A DNA stretch of 64,000 nucleotides from Gloeobacter morelensis MG652769 (GCF_021018745.1 NZ_CP063845.1:4154001-4218000); one strand, 5' to 3'; positions 17,817-26,284 are shown, counted from the first letter of the stretch. Program-made: numbers and translations. Notes: a model not told the origin generated them from the letters alone.

Positions 17817-19270
17817 TTAAGGCCTTCTATTTGTTAATATTTGTGTATAGCTGTCTTCGTAAGGCACTCCCGGTACTCCCCATTTGTACGACAGTGATAG
17901 ATCGGCTGAAAGCCTCTCGCTGAGCCGTTTCTGGTGGTAGTACTTCGCGACGGTGCGGTGCCGTCGTCGCCAGTCCAGCCACTCCAGTCTTTCTCGCAAA
18001 GGGCGTGGTTCTGGCCACAGGAAACTCCCAAGCAATCGCCGGAACTCCCGCACGCTTACAGGTAATAGAACCCGCACCGCTTCTTGAATGTATACAAGCT
18101 CCCGCTGCTGCCGGGCAGCATTTTTTTTACATCGATCGCTTGGGCACGCAGGACCGTCATCACCGCGTGGGCCAGCAGCGACAGGGTGACGTGCCGGTAC
18201 CAACCGTGCCAGGTGCGCACCTCGTACTGATCCAGGTCCGCTTCGCCCTTGGCGTCTTGGAAACCTTGTTCGATGGCCCACCTCCGACCGATCACCCCCA
18301 CCAGTTGCTCCGGGGTCGTGCCGACCGGTGCGAGGGCGAGGAAGTAGGCCACTTTGTCCGGCTCGCCCAAGTTGCGGCGGCCGATCACCCAGCGCCTCAG
18401 GTGCGGCTTTTCCGGGTGTCCCAAAGCAAGGGCGGTCCAGCGGTAGAAACGGGGCCCTTTGGAGCCCTCCCCGCAACTGAGGATCCTCCATGTTTCGGCT
18501 CCTTGCTGCGTGACCAGGGTTTCCACCCGATGCGTCTTCTGTCCGATCCAGACGGCATGGTCCTTCTGAACGGCAAGGACGTAGTTCAGGCCCAGTTCCT
18601 CGACGCAATGGCGCAAGCGGTGGTCGGTGCCGTAGAGGGCATCGGCCGCCACCCATCGGGCAGGCGCCCCGGCCTGGACGGCCCGTTTGAGCATTCTTCG
18701 GGCAAGTTGGATCTTGGTGGCAAATTCTGCTCCCTCCGGCACCCAGGCCTCGCGGCAGCGTTGCGGATTGTCCGTCCAGCTTTTCGGCAAGTAGAGTGCG
18801 CGGTCGATAAAGGCGTGCCCCTTCGCAGAGGCATAAGCCAGGAACACGCCCACCTGGCAGTTTTCCGTGCGTCCGGCGGTGCCTGAGTACTGCCGCTGCA
18901 CGCCGACAGATTTGGTGCCCTTCTTCAAAAAGCCGGTCTCATCGACGATGAGCACGCCATCCGGGTCTCCCAAGTGCTCGACTACATAGCGCCGCAGGTC
19001 ATTCCTCAGTCCGTCCGCTTCCCAGCAGGCGCGGTTGAGGAAGTGCTGGAAGTTGGAAGGGTCGGTGTCACCGGCGAACTCGGCCAACTGCCAGGAGTTC
19101 TTGCGCTCGATGGGGGCCATCAAGGCTTTGAGGTAGAGCAGGCAACGCTCTTTGGCTTCCAGACGGCGGAAACGCCAGCAGATGCGGCCGGCCAGATAGT
19201 CGAAGTGTTGTTGCTAGGCGGAGGCGGTATCTACGGCTGCCTGACTCGACGAAGAGTACGATGCGTTCAT
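17817..19270 (-). pseudogene. IS701-family DDE transposase, interrupted by a stop and a frameshift
   Basis: The intact central frame (19213 to 18056) has the IS701 core: RKNSWQLAEFAGD, first Asp in LIVDETGFLKKG, second Asp in VAADALYG, and Glu in RWAIEQGFQDAKGEADLD. Reading upstream, the natural N-terminus QQHFDYLAGRIRWCFRRLEA is in frame but a TAG at 19216-19214 separates it from an ATG at 19270. Downstream, an A8 tract near 18120-18127 shifts the frame; the true C-terminus (VLLPVSVREFRRLLGSFLWP) continues in the -1 frame and runs past the terminal repeat to 17817. The A8 could permit -1 slippage, but together with the nonsense codon decay is more likely. Confidence 0.78.
17886..17902 (+). 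repeat. Left terminal inverted repeat of the IS701-type element
   Basis: GTACGACAGTGATAGAT, matching the reverse complement of 19314-19330 at 15 of 17 positions. Confidence 0.75.
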
Positions 19271-19313
19271 GGTGGTGAAAGGCTTGCGGCATCAGTATTC
19301 TACCCGTCCCTAC

Positions 19314-19330
19314 ATCTACCGCTGTCGTAC
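19314..19330 (-). repeat. Right terminal inverted repeat of the IS701-type element
   Basis: Read on the minus strand this is GTACGACAGCGGTAGAT, pairing with the left repeat at 17886-17902. Confidence 0.75.
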
Positions 19331-19396
19331 TAAGAGCTGATTCGTAAAGTAAAAAGTGGAGAATGTGCCACGCGAATTTTGCTGGTGATGGAAGGA

Positions 19397-20506
19397 TCAT
19401 GTCACTCTCCTATTGATGAACTCTTCTAGGTTGGCTAGCATCTTGTCGCGCTCTCCTACGTAGCTGTGTTTCTCGAACATTTCGATTGCCTTACGGAAGT
19501 TCTCAATCGCCTCGTCGCGTTCGCCAAGGGCCGCGTGGGCATAGCCGAGAGACACGCGGGAGCAGTAAGGTTTGTCCCCGGACCTCGTGGGCATGGTTGC
19601 AAGGACGTCGACGCTTATCCACGGATTCCCATCCAAGAATTGCACCACCTTCCGGAAGGCCCGAGCGGCTTGATCCCAACGGCCGAGCGCCGCGAGAGCG
19701 TAGCCGAGATCGAGGTAGCCCTCCTCGGCGCCTGGGAACACCTGTCGGCTCACCTCGAAGTAGCTCACGACCTTTTCGAAGTCCGCCGCGGCTGACGCCC
19801 AGTCGCCCACGAGCGCAAAGCACCTCCCCCTCCTCCAGTACAAGCCCCAATGCAAACCGGAGCTGCGGTTTGCGTCGCGGTTTTCGAGTTCCAGGGCACG
19901 ATCGCTATCTTCGAGCGCTCCGCGCCAATCTCCCAGTTCCTCCCGAATCAGCGACCTTGCCTGGTGCACCCAACAAGCGGTATAAACGGCACCGTTGAAG
20001 CAATTAAATGGTCTGAACCCGATGCGCAGGGCTTCTGTGCAGTCGCCGAGGGCACCCCGTTTGTCCCCTAGGTCGTAACGCACAATCGCCCGGTGGAAGA
20101 GCACGTCCGCGTTTCCACGTTCACTCCGTATGGCCGTCGTGAAGTCCCGCTCGGCTGCTTCTAGCAATTGGGTGTTCCGATTTTTCCAGCCGACGTGATA
20201 GCGGAGGTACCCTAGCCACTCGCGAGCGTTTGTATCTTCCGGGTGCGCTTTGACGTAACGGTTGAAGTAACCGACCTCGTCAAGGGTGTAGCCGAGGTTT
20301 CCTATGAACTGCTTAAGGTGCTCAGCCCGGGGAATGGGAGGACAGACAAGCCAGTGCACGCCGAAGGGCATTTGCACCAGGAGCCTGGGTAATAAATGCG
20401 AGGTAGACGCAGATGCAATCATCTGCTCCAGAGCCGACGCGAGTATTGCTGTGGCGGCAAAACTGGCAAGAAGAAGGGTGCGCCGAGTAGGCACGAATTC
20501 GAACAT
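19397..20506 (-). CDS. Membrane-anchored TPR-repeat protein
   Basis: 369 residues. An N-terminal hydrophobic segment (TLLLASFAATAILASALE, residues 9-26) is a signal peptide or anchor. At least five TPR-like helical hairpins follow, for example AERDFTTAIRSERGNADVLFHRAIVRYDLGDK and GRWDQAARAFRKVV, ending with ALGERDEAIENFRKAIEMFEKH. The ATG at 20506 is chosen because GGAG lies eight bases upstream and the anchor begins close by. TPRs mediate protein contacts, so partners cannot be guessed. Its end lies 67 bp from the decayed IS. Confidence 0.75.
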   Translation of the reverse strand: MFEFVPTRRTLLLASFAATAILASALEQMIASASTSHLLPRLLVQMPFGVHWLVCPPIPRAEHLKQFIGNLGYTLDEVGYFNRYVKAHPEDTNAREWLGYLRYHVGWKNRNTQLLEAAERDFTTAIRSERGNADVLFHRAIVRYDLGDKRGALGDCTEALRIGFRPFNCFNGAVYTACWVHQARSLIREELGDWRGALEDSDRALELENRDANRSSGLHWGLYWRRGRCFALVGDWASAAADFEKVVSYFEVSRQVFPGAEEGYLDLGYALAALGRWDQAARAFRKVVQFLDGNPWISVDVLATMPTRSGDKPYCSRVSLGYAHAALGERDEAIENFRKAIEMFEKHSYVGERDKMLANLEEFINRRVT

Positions 20507-20893
20507 GTTTTTACTCCAAAAATGTAATTCTAATCTTCTAGTCACGCAAGTATTCTAGGAGACATCTCAATGTGGATGTGCCTGCACGAAGATGGACCCA
20601 ACACCGGTGCGGCGCCCGTGCAAGCAGTCCCAGTGAGAGCGAACGTGCGACGGAGTGCCACCTCGGTTTTGAAAGCGTTGCCTGGGCAGATCTTTGCCGA
20701 CAGCCATACCCCTACCAAACAGGAGAGAAGCATGGAGTGGGGTGAGCGCAAAACGTCTGTCCCGTGTTAGTTCTAGCCTTCGGGTGGCGCCCACCGCCGC
20801 TTTGCTCTCACTGGGCTGGGACTGCTTCTCAGCGTTTCAACTACCATAAGGATGCTTTCTGGTCTGGGAGCATCAGGATGAACTGATACTCAC
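20507..20893. other. 387-bp region without a supported gene
   Basis: Two short frames overlap here on opposite strands. The plus-strand one (ATG 20570, 66 codons) has an AGGAGA nine bases upstream but no recognisable family; neither is convincing. The region should contain the promoter of the TPR gene. Confidence 0.4.
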
Positions 20894-21124
20894 CTATCTA
20901 GGCTCGCCGTATTTTTTGCTAAGGGCCTCGATGATATCAGCCGTTATCGAGGTTCGCCTCCGTTTCGCTTCGGCCACCCAGTGGGAGCGCCGAGAGAGGC
21001 GGACCTTGATCGAGAGATTGACATAGGGGTCACTATCTATGGAACTCGCTTCTTCTAGTTTGCTGGCTTCCTGGTTTTCTGGCTTTGCGGCACATCGGCC
21101 ATAGGGTTCTGGGCCGCCGGGCAC
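20894..21124 (-). CDS. Small RHH-like protein, possibly disrupted at its 5' end
   Basis: The last ~45 residues (DPYVNLSIKVRLSRRSHWVAEAKRRRTSITADIIEALSKKYG) look like a ribbon-helix-helix DNA-binding protein of a type common in cyanobacteria. No ATG is in frame close by; the nearest in-frame start is GTG at 21124 (76 residues). A neighbouring frame has ATG at 21102 followed by MADVPQSQKTRKPAN and then a stop exactly where family-like sequence begins in this frame, suggesting a one-base frameshift near 21060-21070. It is therefore either a GTG-started gene or a recent pseudogene. Divergent from the Uma2 gene 34 bp away. Confidence 0.42.
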   Translation of the reverse strand: MPGGPEPYGRCAAKPENQEASKLEEASSIDSDPYVNLSIKVRLSRRSHWVAEAKRRRTSITADIIEALSKKYGEPR

Positions 21125-21157
21125 TAGGATTGGGAGTAAACGACCGGCCCCACAGCT

Positions 21158-21748
21158 ATGCACCCAGAACGGCACAATCCCACAGCGGCCATGCCGGAGC
21201 AGCGACTCACCCTCTACGGAGTGAGCTGGCAGGAGTACGAAATCTTGGGAGCGACCCTGTGCGATCGCCCGGGATTGCGGATGACCTATCTGGAAGGAAC
21301 ACTGGAGATCATGACCACCTCCCGCGAGCACGGGGCGCTGAAGACGACCATTGCGCGCCTTATCGAAGCTTACGCGGAAGAGATGGACATCGATCTCAAT
21401 GGGTACGGCGCGATGACCTTCAAAAAAGCGGCCAGACAGCGGGGGTTGGAGCCGGACGAATGCTACTGCGTCGGTACCATGCGCGACATTCCGGATATTG
21501 CCCTCGAAGTGGTCATCACTAGCGGCGGCATCGACAAGCTGCAGGTCTATGCAGGACTGCAGGTGCCGGAGGTGTGGTTCTGGCAGGACGGTGTTTTTTC
21601 GCTGTATCACCTCGAAGGCTCCGAGTATCTGCCGATCGCAAGCAGCCGATTTTTGCCGCAACTGGATCTGCTGAACCTGCACCGATTTGTCGATCCCAAC
21701 AACCAGACCCAGACAGTCAAAACTTACCGACGAACACTTCGTGCTTGA
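21158..21748 (+). CDS. Uma2-family (DUF820) PD-(D/E)XK nuclease-fold protein
   Basis: 196 residues. Family marks: YEILGATLCDRPGLRMTYLEGTLEIMTTS near the N-terminus and the nuclease-like core EPDECYCVG, PDIALEVVITSGGIDKLQVYAGLQVPEVWFW with the D...ExV...K pattern. Uma2 proteins are greatly expanded in cyanobacteria; they are thought to be restriction-type nucleases, sometimes linked to mobile elements, but their biology is unsettled. ATG at 21158 starts the frame; a second ATG at 21191 is possible. A second, more distant Uma2 gene lies at 30760. Confidence 0.85.
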   Translation: MHPERHNPTAAMPEQRLTLYGVSWQEYEILGATLCDRPGLRMTYLEGTLEIMTTSREHGALKTTIARLIEAYAEEMDIDLNGYGAMTFKKAARQRGLEPDECYCVGTMRDIPDIALEVVITSGGIDKLQVYAGLQVPEVWFWQDGVFSLYHLEGSEYLPIASSRFLPQLDLLNLHRFVDPNNQTQTVKTYRRTLRA

Positions 21749-22090
21749 TTGCCCGTCCTGGGCAAACTCGGCGAATCTTGCCGGAGGGTCGCCCACTTCG
21801 GTTAAGTTTTTTGCAACTTCGACGCCGGTTTGATTAGACTCATTCAAAATTAGGTTGTGTCTTTAACTGCAGCCTGTCCACCGGACGCATTGCTGTTGTT
21901 CACCGGCATTCTGTGTGTCCCGCTTATTTGCGATGACGACCGGCATCTATGGACTGGTTGTACTCGATAACAACCGTCTGATTTCTTGCTGAGAGGGCCA
22001 TTGACTTCTGGGTCGTTGTTCCTGGAAGTGTCGTCTGTGGATTGCATCTATAAATTGGCAAGTTCCAATTGCCCAAAAGGAGTTGAAATT
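21749..22090. other. 342-bp region upstream of the Dps-like gene
   Basis: No gene supported. It should contain the promoter of the Dps-like/Rieske unit; no clear hexamer pair was found. The only strong signal is an AAAAGGAG ribosome site at 22075-22082 just before the Dps-like ATG. Confidence 0.4.
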
Positions 22091-22663
22091 ATGGCCAAAG
22101 TAGCACGCGAGATGGTGGAAAAATCCGGTGTCAACGTCGATGAACTCGTCGGAAAGCTAGTACGCGCCGCTTCTGCGGAGTTTACAACCTACTATTACTA
22201 CACGCTGCTGCGCGCCCACGCGATCGGCTTTGAAGGTGAGGGACTCAAGGAGATCATCGAGGATGCCCGCCTGGAGGACCGCAACCACTTCGAAGCGCTT
22301 TTCCCGCGCATCTACGAGTTGGGTGGAGATCTGCCCCGCGACATCCGCGATTTTTCTGATATGGCGGCCTGCGCCGATGCGTATCTACCCGACAACCCGA
22401 ACGATGCCCGACAGCTTCTGGGGGTCTTAGTCGAAGCGGAGCGGTGCGCTATTCGCGTCTACACCGAAATTTGCGACATGACCTTCGGTAAAGATCACCG
22501 CACCTACGAGTTGGCCCTGGCTATCTTGAACGAGGAAATTGAGCACGAAGCGTGGTTCAGTGAATTTTTGGGCGAAGGGCCTTCCGGCCACTTCCGGCGC
22601 GGCACCCCGGGCGAATCGCCCTATACCAGCCGCTTCCTGGTCGTGCCGAATGGCCACAACTAG
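22091..22663 (+). CDS. Dps-like ferritin (DPSL type), probable iron storage/peroxide protection
   Basis: 190 residues of a four-helix ferritin-like fold. Probable di-iron ligands: E30 ([12 protein letters not shown]), E62/H66 ([10 protein letters not shown]), E117 ([10 protein letters not shown]), E149/H152 ([11 protein letters not shown]). C119 and C128 near the site recall the thiol pair of archaeal-type DPSL thioferritins. Such proteins oxidise iron with peroxide, store it and limit DNA damage. ATG 22091 is set by the AAAAGGAG site; a 35-residue upstream extension is not family-like. The 3' end overlaps a Rieske-type gene by 14 bp, suggesting coupled expression and perhaps electron exchange (inference). 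Confidence 0.8.
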   Translation: MAKVAREMVEKSGVNVDELVGKLVRAASAEFTTYYYYTLLRAHAIGFEGEGLKEIIEDARLEDRNHFEALFPRIYELGGDLPRDIRDFSDMAACADAYLPDNPNDARQLLGVLVEAERCAIRVYTEICDMTFGKDHRTYELALAILNEEIEHEAWFSEFLGEGPSGHFRRGTPGESPYTSRFLVVPNGHN

Positions 22664-23048
22664 GCGGCCGGTGCAGTACCTCGCCGTGGCCTACACCCGG
22701 GATATCCCGGCCGGCCGGGTATACCCGGTGCTGGCGGGGGGGCGGGAGCTGATTCTGGTGCGCGACGGGGAGGGCAACGTGTACGCCCTGGACGGCCTCT
22801 GTCCCCACCAGCGCCTACCCCTGGCCGGGGCCGAGGTCTGGAAGGGAGTGCTCGAATGCCCCTGGCACCACTTCCAATACGACGTGTGCACCGGGGAGAA
22901 TCTCTATCCGCGCCGGGTCTATCCGGCGCAATTGGCTGCCCGCCTCGGCGACCACGTCCGTCCCCTGCGCATTTACCCAGTGCGCACAGTCGATGAGCAG
23001 ATCCAGGTGGGGATGCCGGAGGCGGGCGGATCCCCCTGGACCCCTTGA
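22650..23048 (+). CDS. Rieske [2Fe-2S] ferredoxin-like protein
   Basis: 132 residues. The Rieske cluster motif is C-P-H-(16)-C-x2-[21 protein letters not shown] then PWHHFQYD (near residues 50-75). No signal peptide, transmembrane anchor or catalytic oxygenase domain, so it is a soluble cytoplasmic electron-transfer protein. The ATG at 22650 overlaps the upstream Dps-like gene by 14 bp, implying translational coupling. By analogy with Bfd and bacterioferritin it could reduce stored ferric iron; this is inference. The pentapeptide gene starts 12 bp after its stop. Confidence 0.86.
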   Translation: MATTRRPVQYLAVAYTRDIPAGRVYPVLAGGRELILVRDGEGNVYALDGLCPHQRLPLAGAEVWKGVLECPWHHFQYDVCTGENLYPRRVYPAQLAARLGDHVRPLRIYPVRTVDEQIQVGMPEAGGSPWTP

Positions 23049-23059
23049 GAGGTTGCACT

Positions 23060-23791
23060 ATGGCAGAACTGGCAAGACATCAGATTATCCTGAGCATCAT
23101 CAACACCCCGGCGGGTTCGACGTTGCGCTTTCGGGGCCTCAACCTCGCCGGTCTCGATCTATCGGGAGGATTGGATCTGTCGCGGGCCAATTTTTCGCTT
23201 GCGAACCTGAGCGGGGTACAGCTGCAGCGGGCCGACCTGGAGCAGGCGCGCTTCTGGAAGACGGATCTGCGCATGGCCGATTTGCAGCAGACCCACCTGG
23301 CCGGAGCCATGCTTGCCGAGGCGCGACTGGCACGGGCTAACTTGCGGCAGGCCGACTTGCGGGGGGCAAATCTGCAGGGGGCGAATCTGGCCCGTGCGGA
23401 TCTCAGTGGAGCGGATCTCACCGATGCCGTCCTGCAGAGAGCGGACTTGACCGGGGCGATCCTGGACGATTGCAAGCTTGAAAGAGCGAATTTGAGCGGT
23501 GCTGTTCTGGCGGGCGCCAGCCTGCAGCACGCGGTCCTCATCGACGCCAATCTGCACGCAGCGAGGCTGACGGGTGCGGATTTGCAGGGGGCACACCTGA
23601 TCGACGCCACCTGCACCGGCGCGGATCTAAGCGGCGCCAGCCTGCAGGCGGCGGATCTATCGCGGGCCGTCCTGGTGGACACGGACCTGAGCGGAGCGAA
23701 CCTGGCTGGAGCCGATGTCACCCACACGGACCTGCGCCGGGCCATCCTGCGCAACGTCCACTGGGACGGCCCTTCCTACTCGCAAAGCTGA
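23060..23791 (+). CDS. Pentapeptide-repeat protein
   Basis: 243 residues. From about residue 28 to 232 almost every fifth position follows the A(D/N)LxG/A pattern (for example ADLSGADLTDA, ANLQGANLARADL), predicting a right-handed quadrilateral beta-helix of about 40 repeats. Cyanobacteria carry many such proteins; most have no known function, while a few mimic DNA and protect gyrase. No signal peptide. ATG at 23060, 12 bp after the Rieske stop, so probably in the same transcription unit as the Dps-like and Rieske genes. Confidence 0.9.
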   Translation: MAELARHQIILSIINTPAGSTLRFRGLNLAGLDLSGGLDLSRANFSLANLSGVQLQRADLEQARFWKTDLRMADLQQTHLAGAMLAEARLARANLRQADLRGANLQGANLARADLSGADLTDAVLQRADLTGAILDDCKLERANLSGAVLAGASLQHAVLIDANLHAARLTGADLQGAHLIDATCTGADLSGASLQAADLSRAVLVDTDLSGANLAGADVTHTDLRRAILRNVHWDGPSYSQS

Positions 23792-23808
23792 GCCCTCGTC
23801 CTGGACAG

Positions 23809-23922
23809 TTACTGCGCGACGAAGCCCGCCACTACGACACTGATTGCCCACAAAATCGCCATGATCCCGAGCACCACACCGGCATCGGGAGCGCCGCGCC
23901 AGGGAAATTTGTTTCTGTCCAT
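23809..23922 (-). CDS. 37-residue single-pass membrane microprotein
   Basis: ATG at 23922, TAA at 23809. The sequence begins MDRNKFPWRGAPDAG and continues as one 20-residue hydrophobic helix (VVLGIMAILWAISVVVAG) ending FVAQ. Charge is confined to the first ten residues, giving the layout of small photosystem, cytochrome or NDH subunits, but it matches none that I recognise (not PetN, PsbX, Ycf12 or Hlip). The ribosome site is weak (GGCGGC). Convergent with the pentapeptide gene. Confidence 0.55.
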   Translation of the reverse strand: MDRNKFPWRGAPDAGVVLGIMAILWAISVVVAGFVAQ

Positions 23923-23975
23923 TGCCGCCGCCTGAGCGAATACTCCCTTCAGGATAGCGGCCGATGCACGTTGCG

Positions 23976-24362
23976 CTACGAACTGACCTTCTGTTCGTGG
24001 TAGCTGGAGATCTTCTCGTAGACCTCTTCGGGAAAAGTCAGTTCTTTATAGACATTACAGGCGTCCGGGTTGTCCGGATTGGGGCAAATCGGAAAATCCT
24101 GCTGCTTTTGAAATTCAAGGAGGCGCTCGCGGCTGGGCGGGCTGTAACCGCGCTCCTGTACCTGCTGGTAAAGGGCGCGGGCTTCAGATTCGCTGAAGTC
24201 GGGGTCCTTGCGCAGATGCTTTACCACTTCCGCTTCGCTCAGAAAATGGCGCGCCACCATCGCAAAGACCAGGCGGCCATAGTGGCCGATGTCCTGCTTG
24301 TGCTCGAGCGCATCGAGCAGGTGCGCCATCGTGGCGCTCTCGCGCAGTTGTTGAACAGACAT
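23976..24362 (-). CDS. Conserved small protein of unknown function
   Basis: 128 residues, soluble and mainly helical, starting MSVQQLRESATMAHLLDALEHKQDIGHYGRLVFAMVARHFL and containing two cysteines in ICPNPDNPDACNVYKEL. The style fits a conserved cyanobacterial hypothetical; no domain recognised. ATG at 24362. It lies 82 bp downstream of hom on the same strand and may share its transcript. Confidence 0.7.
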   Translation of the reverse strand: MSVQQLRESATMAHLLDALEHKQDIGHYGRLVFAMVARHFLSEAEVVKHLRKDPDFSESEARALYQQVQERGYSPPSRERLLEFQKQQDFPICPNPDNPDACNVYKELTFPEEVYEKISSYHEQKVSS

Positions 24363-24444
24363 GGTCGTTTATCCTCAAGCCGGGTTATCCGCCAGTGTGC
24401 GCGACGGGCGGGGGTGGGCCGTTCTGCCCGTGGGGGGATATCTC

Positions 24445-25728
24445 TCAGCCCTCGGGCAGAACCCGGATGGCGGTGCAAAAATCCTGCACTTCGCTGCTGG
24501 CGCGCAACTCGGCCAGGGCTGCCCGCAGGCGCGCTTCCGCCACGTCGTGGGTGATAATCACCAGTTCGGCGGCGGCCCCACGCGGATTTTTTTGCACAAT
24601 CGAGGCAAGGCTCACCGAGTGGCGGCCGAAGATCTGGCCGATATGGCCGATCACCCCCGGCCGGTCGAGGGCGCGCAGGCGGATGTAAAAGCGGGTCTGA
24701 ACTTCGTCGATGGATAGATAACCAGGCGGCGGCTGGGCAAAGTCGGCGGGGGTGGGTCCGGCGGGCCGGTCGGCGAGAATATTGATCAGATCAGAAATCA
24801 CCGCGCTCGCGGTGGGACCGCCCCCGGCCCCGGGACCAAAGAACATGATCGACCCCACCGGTTCCGCCTCGATGAGCACCGCGTTGTAGGCGCCGTCCAC
24901 GCGGCTGAGGGGATGATCGACCGGCACCAGCGTCGGGTGCACCCGCAAATCGAGCCGTCCGTCCGGGCAGCGCTCCGCGAGGGCCAGCAATTTGATCCCA
25001 AAACCCAACTGCTGGGCGTTGCTTACATCGGGCAGATCGATGGTGGTGATCCCCTCGCGATAAATCGCCTCCAGAGGCGGCAGCGGGATGCGAAAGGCAA
25101 TGCTCGCCAGAATCGTGAGCTTCTCCTGGGCGTCGGCCCCCTCGACGTCCGCCGCCGGGTTGGCCTCGGCGTAACCCAGGGCCTGGGCTTCGGCGAGGGC
25201 CTGGCTGTAGGCCATCTGGCGGGTGGCCATCTGGGTGAGGATGTAGTTGGTCGTGCCGTTGATGATGGCCGTCACCGAGTGGATGCGGTTGGCCCCCAGG
25301 CACTGCTCCAGCGGTTGAATGAGCGGGATGCCGCCGCCCACCGCCGCCTCGTAGCGCAACTGGCGACTTTGAGCGCGCGCCAGGGCGAACAACTCCTGAC
25401 CGTGGCGGGCAAGCAAGGCTTTGTTCGCAGTGATCACATGCTTGCCCGCCTTGAGCGCTGCGGTCAACAACTGGTAGGACAGGTCCACTCCCCCCATCAC
25501 CTCAGCTACCACATCCACGTCCGGATCGCGTACCAGTGCGAACGGGTCATCGGTGAGCGGGGGCAACACCGGCAGATCTCTGGGTCTTTCGAGATCGCGC
25601 ACGGCCACCCCAACCACCTGGACTGTGCCCAGCCGCGCATCGCGCCCGGCCGTGTCGTGCAAAATACGCAGGACACCGCTGCCGACCGTACCCAGACCGA
25701 TAAGTGCCAGACGCAAGGGGGTTACCAT
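24445..25728 (-). CDS. hom: Homoserine dehydrogenase
   Basis: Reduces aspartate semialdehyde to homoserine, the branch step to threonine and methionine. The 427-residue product has the Rossmann motif GLGTVGSG (near residue 10), the catalytic-region GGGIPLIQPLEQCL and NGTTNYIL blocks, YAEANPAADVEGADAQEKL near residue 200, and a C-terminal ACT domain (FYIRLRALDRPGVIGHIGQIFG) for feedback by threonine. ATG at 25728 is used; ten upstream in-frame residues are not typical. Length fits the monofunctional bacterial type. Confidence 0.96.
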   Translation of the reverse strand: MVTPLRLALIGLGTVGSGVLRILHDTAGRDARLGTVQVVGVAVRDLERPRDLPVLPPLTDDPFALVRDPDVDVVAEVMGGVDLSYQLLTAALKAGKHVITANKALLARHGQELFALARAQSRQLRYEAAVGGGIPLIQPLEQCLGANRIHSVTAIINGTTNYILTQMATRQMAYSQALAEAQALGYAEANPAADVEGADAQEKLTILASIAFRIPLPPLEAIYREGITTIDLPDVSNAQQLGFGIKLLALAERCPDGRLDLRVHPTLVPVDHPLSRVDGAYNAVLIEAEPVGSIMFFGPGAGGGPTASAVISDLINILADRPAGPTPADFAQPPPGYLSIDEVQTRFYIRLRALDRPGVIGHIGQIFGRHSVSLASIVQKNPRGAAAELVIITHDVAEARLRAALAELRASSEVQDFCTAIRVLPEG

Positions 25729-26284
25729 GGTCCTCCGCCAACCGTAGCAGGCTATCACAATCCCACTGGCTCCGGCACCCGGCGCACCTCCCCGGCGCGC
25801 ACATCCGCAGTCAAAATTGGAAGCCGTATTGCAATACTTTATACTCGCCGCAGTCTGGGGGAGCGGGAAGCGACCGGTTTCTGTTACTTATGTCTGCAAT
25901 TCCAAATGGTTATCCAGTCGATTCCAGCATTGCAGGCAGGCATCTTTTATGTCAGGGACGCTGCACAAATTGGCTACTCAGTGGTCTTGGCTACAAAACT
26001 GGCTAGGGGTGATGGGTATCGTTAACCACTAAAGAGAAGGTAGGTCACGTCCTGAGGAGCCAGGCTCTACAGGCTGTGTGCTTGTTGCGCCGACAGCAAT
26101 TTAACTGCAGGTGCAATTATCTTCTAGTAGCCCCCCACCTGTTAGTGCTTTGAAGGTTAATAAAGCGATTCCATTTTGGAATCTTTCATCAGAATATGCC
26201 GATGGCAGAGCTGTTTGCCCGGCTTTTAATTGGTGCGCCTTTGCGCGGCCAAGACAGATGGATTGATTTGTGAGGAGAATCGGG
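25729..26284. other. 556-bp intergenic region with promoter and long leader of the TonB receptor
   Basis: Contains a good sigma-70-type promoter at 25817-25845 reading right, a short hairpin at 26167-26183 (GATTCCA TTT TGGAATC) and the ribosome site GAGGAGA before 26285. The implied leader is about 430 nt. I looked for cobalamin and flavin riboswitch core motifs and did not recognise them. No gene supported. Confidence 0.45.
25817..25845 (+). promoter_or_regulatory. Putative promoter for the TonB-dependent receptor leader
   Basis: TTGGAA at 25817-25822, 17-bp spacer, TATACT at 25840-25845. A local AT-rich patch in GC-rich sequence, oriented toward the receptor gene, with transcription expected near 25852. 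Confidence 0.5.

Larger units (their letters stand above)
17886..19330 (-). mobile_element. IS701-family insertion sequence, decayed
   Basis: Bounded by imperfect terminal inverted repeats: 17886-17902 (GTACGACAGTGATAGAT) and the complement of 19330-19314 (GTACGACAGCGGTAGAT), 15 of 17 bases matching. The 1445-bp element carries one transposase gene on the minus strand, broken by a nonsense codon and a frameshift. No clear target-site duplication flanks the ends. It adjoins the AT-rich island and a TPR gene. Confidence 0.82.

Noticed and set aside
20570-20770. 66-codon plus-strand frame with AGGAGA before ATG
   Set aside because: No family, biased composition and an overlapping minus-strand frame; the ribosome-site match alone is too weak.
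25846-26284. Known cobalamin or flavin riboswitch in the TonB receptor leader
   Set aside because: Core box sequences of those classes were not found by eye; left as an unidentified leader.
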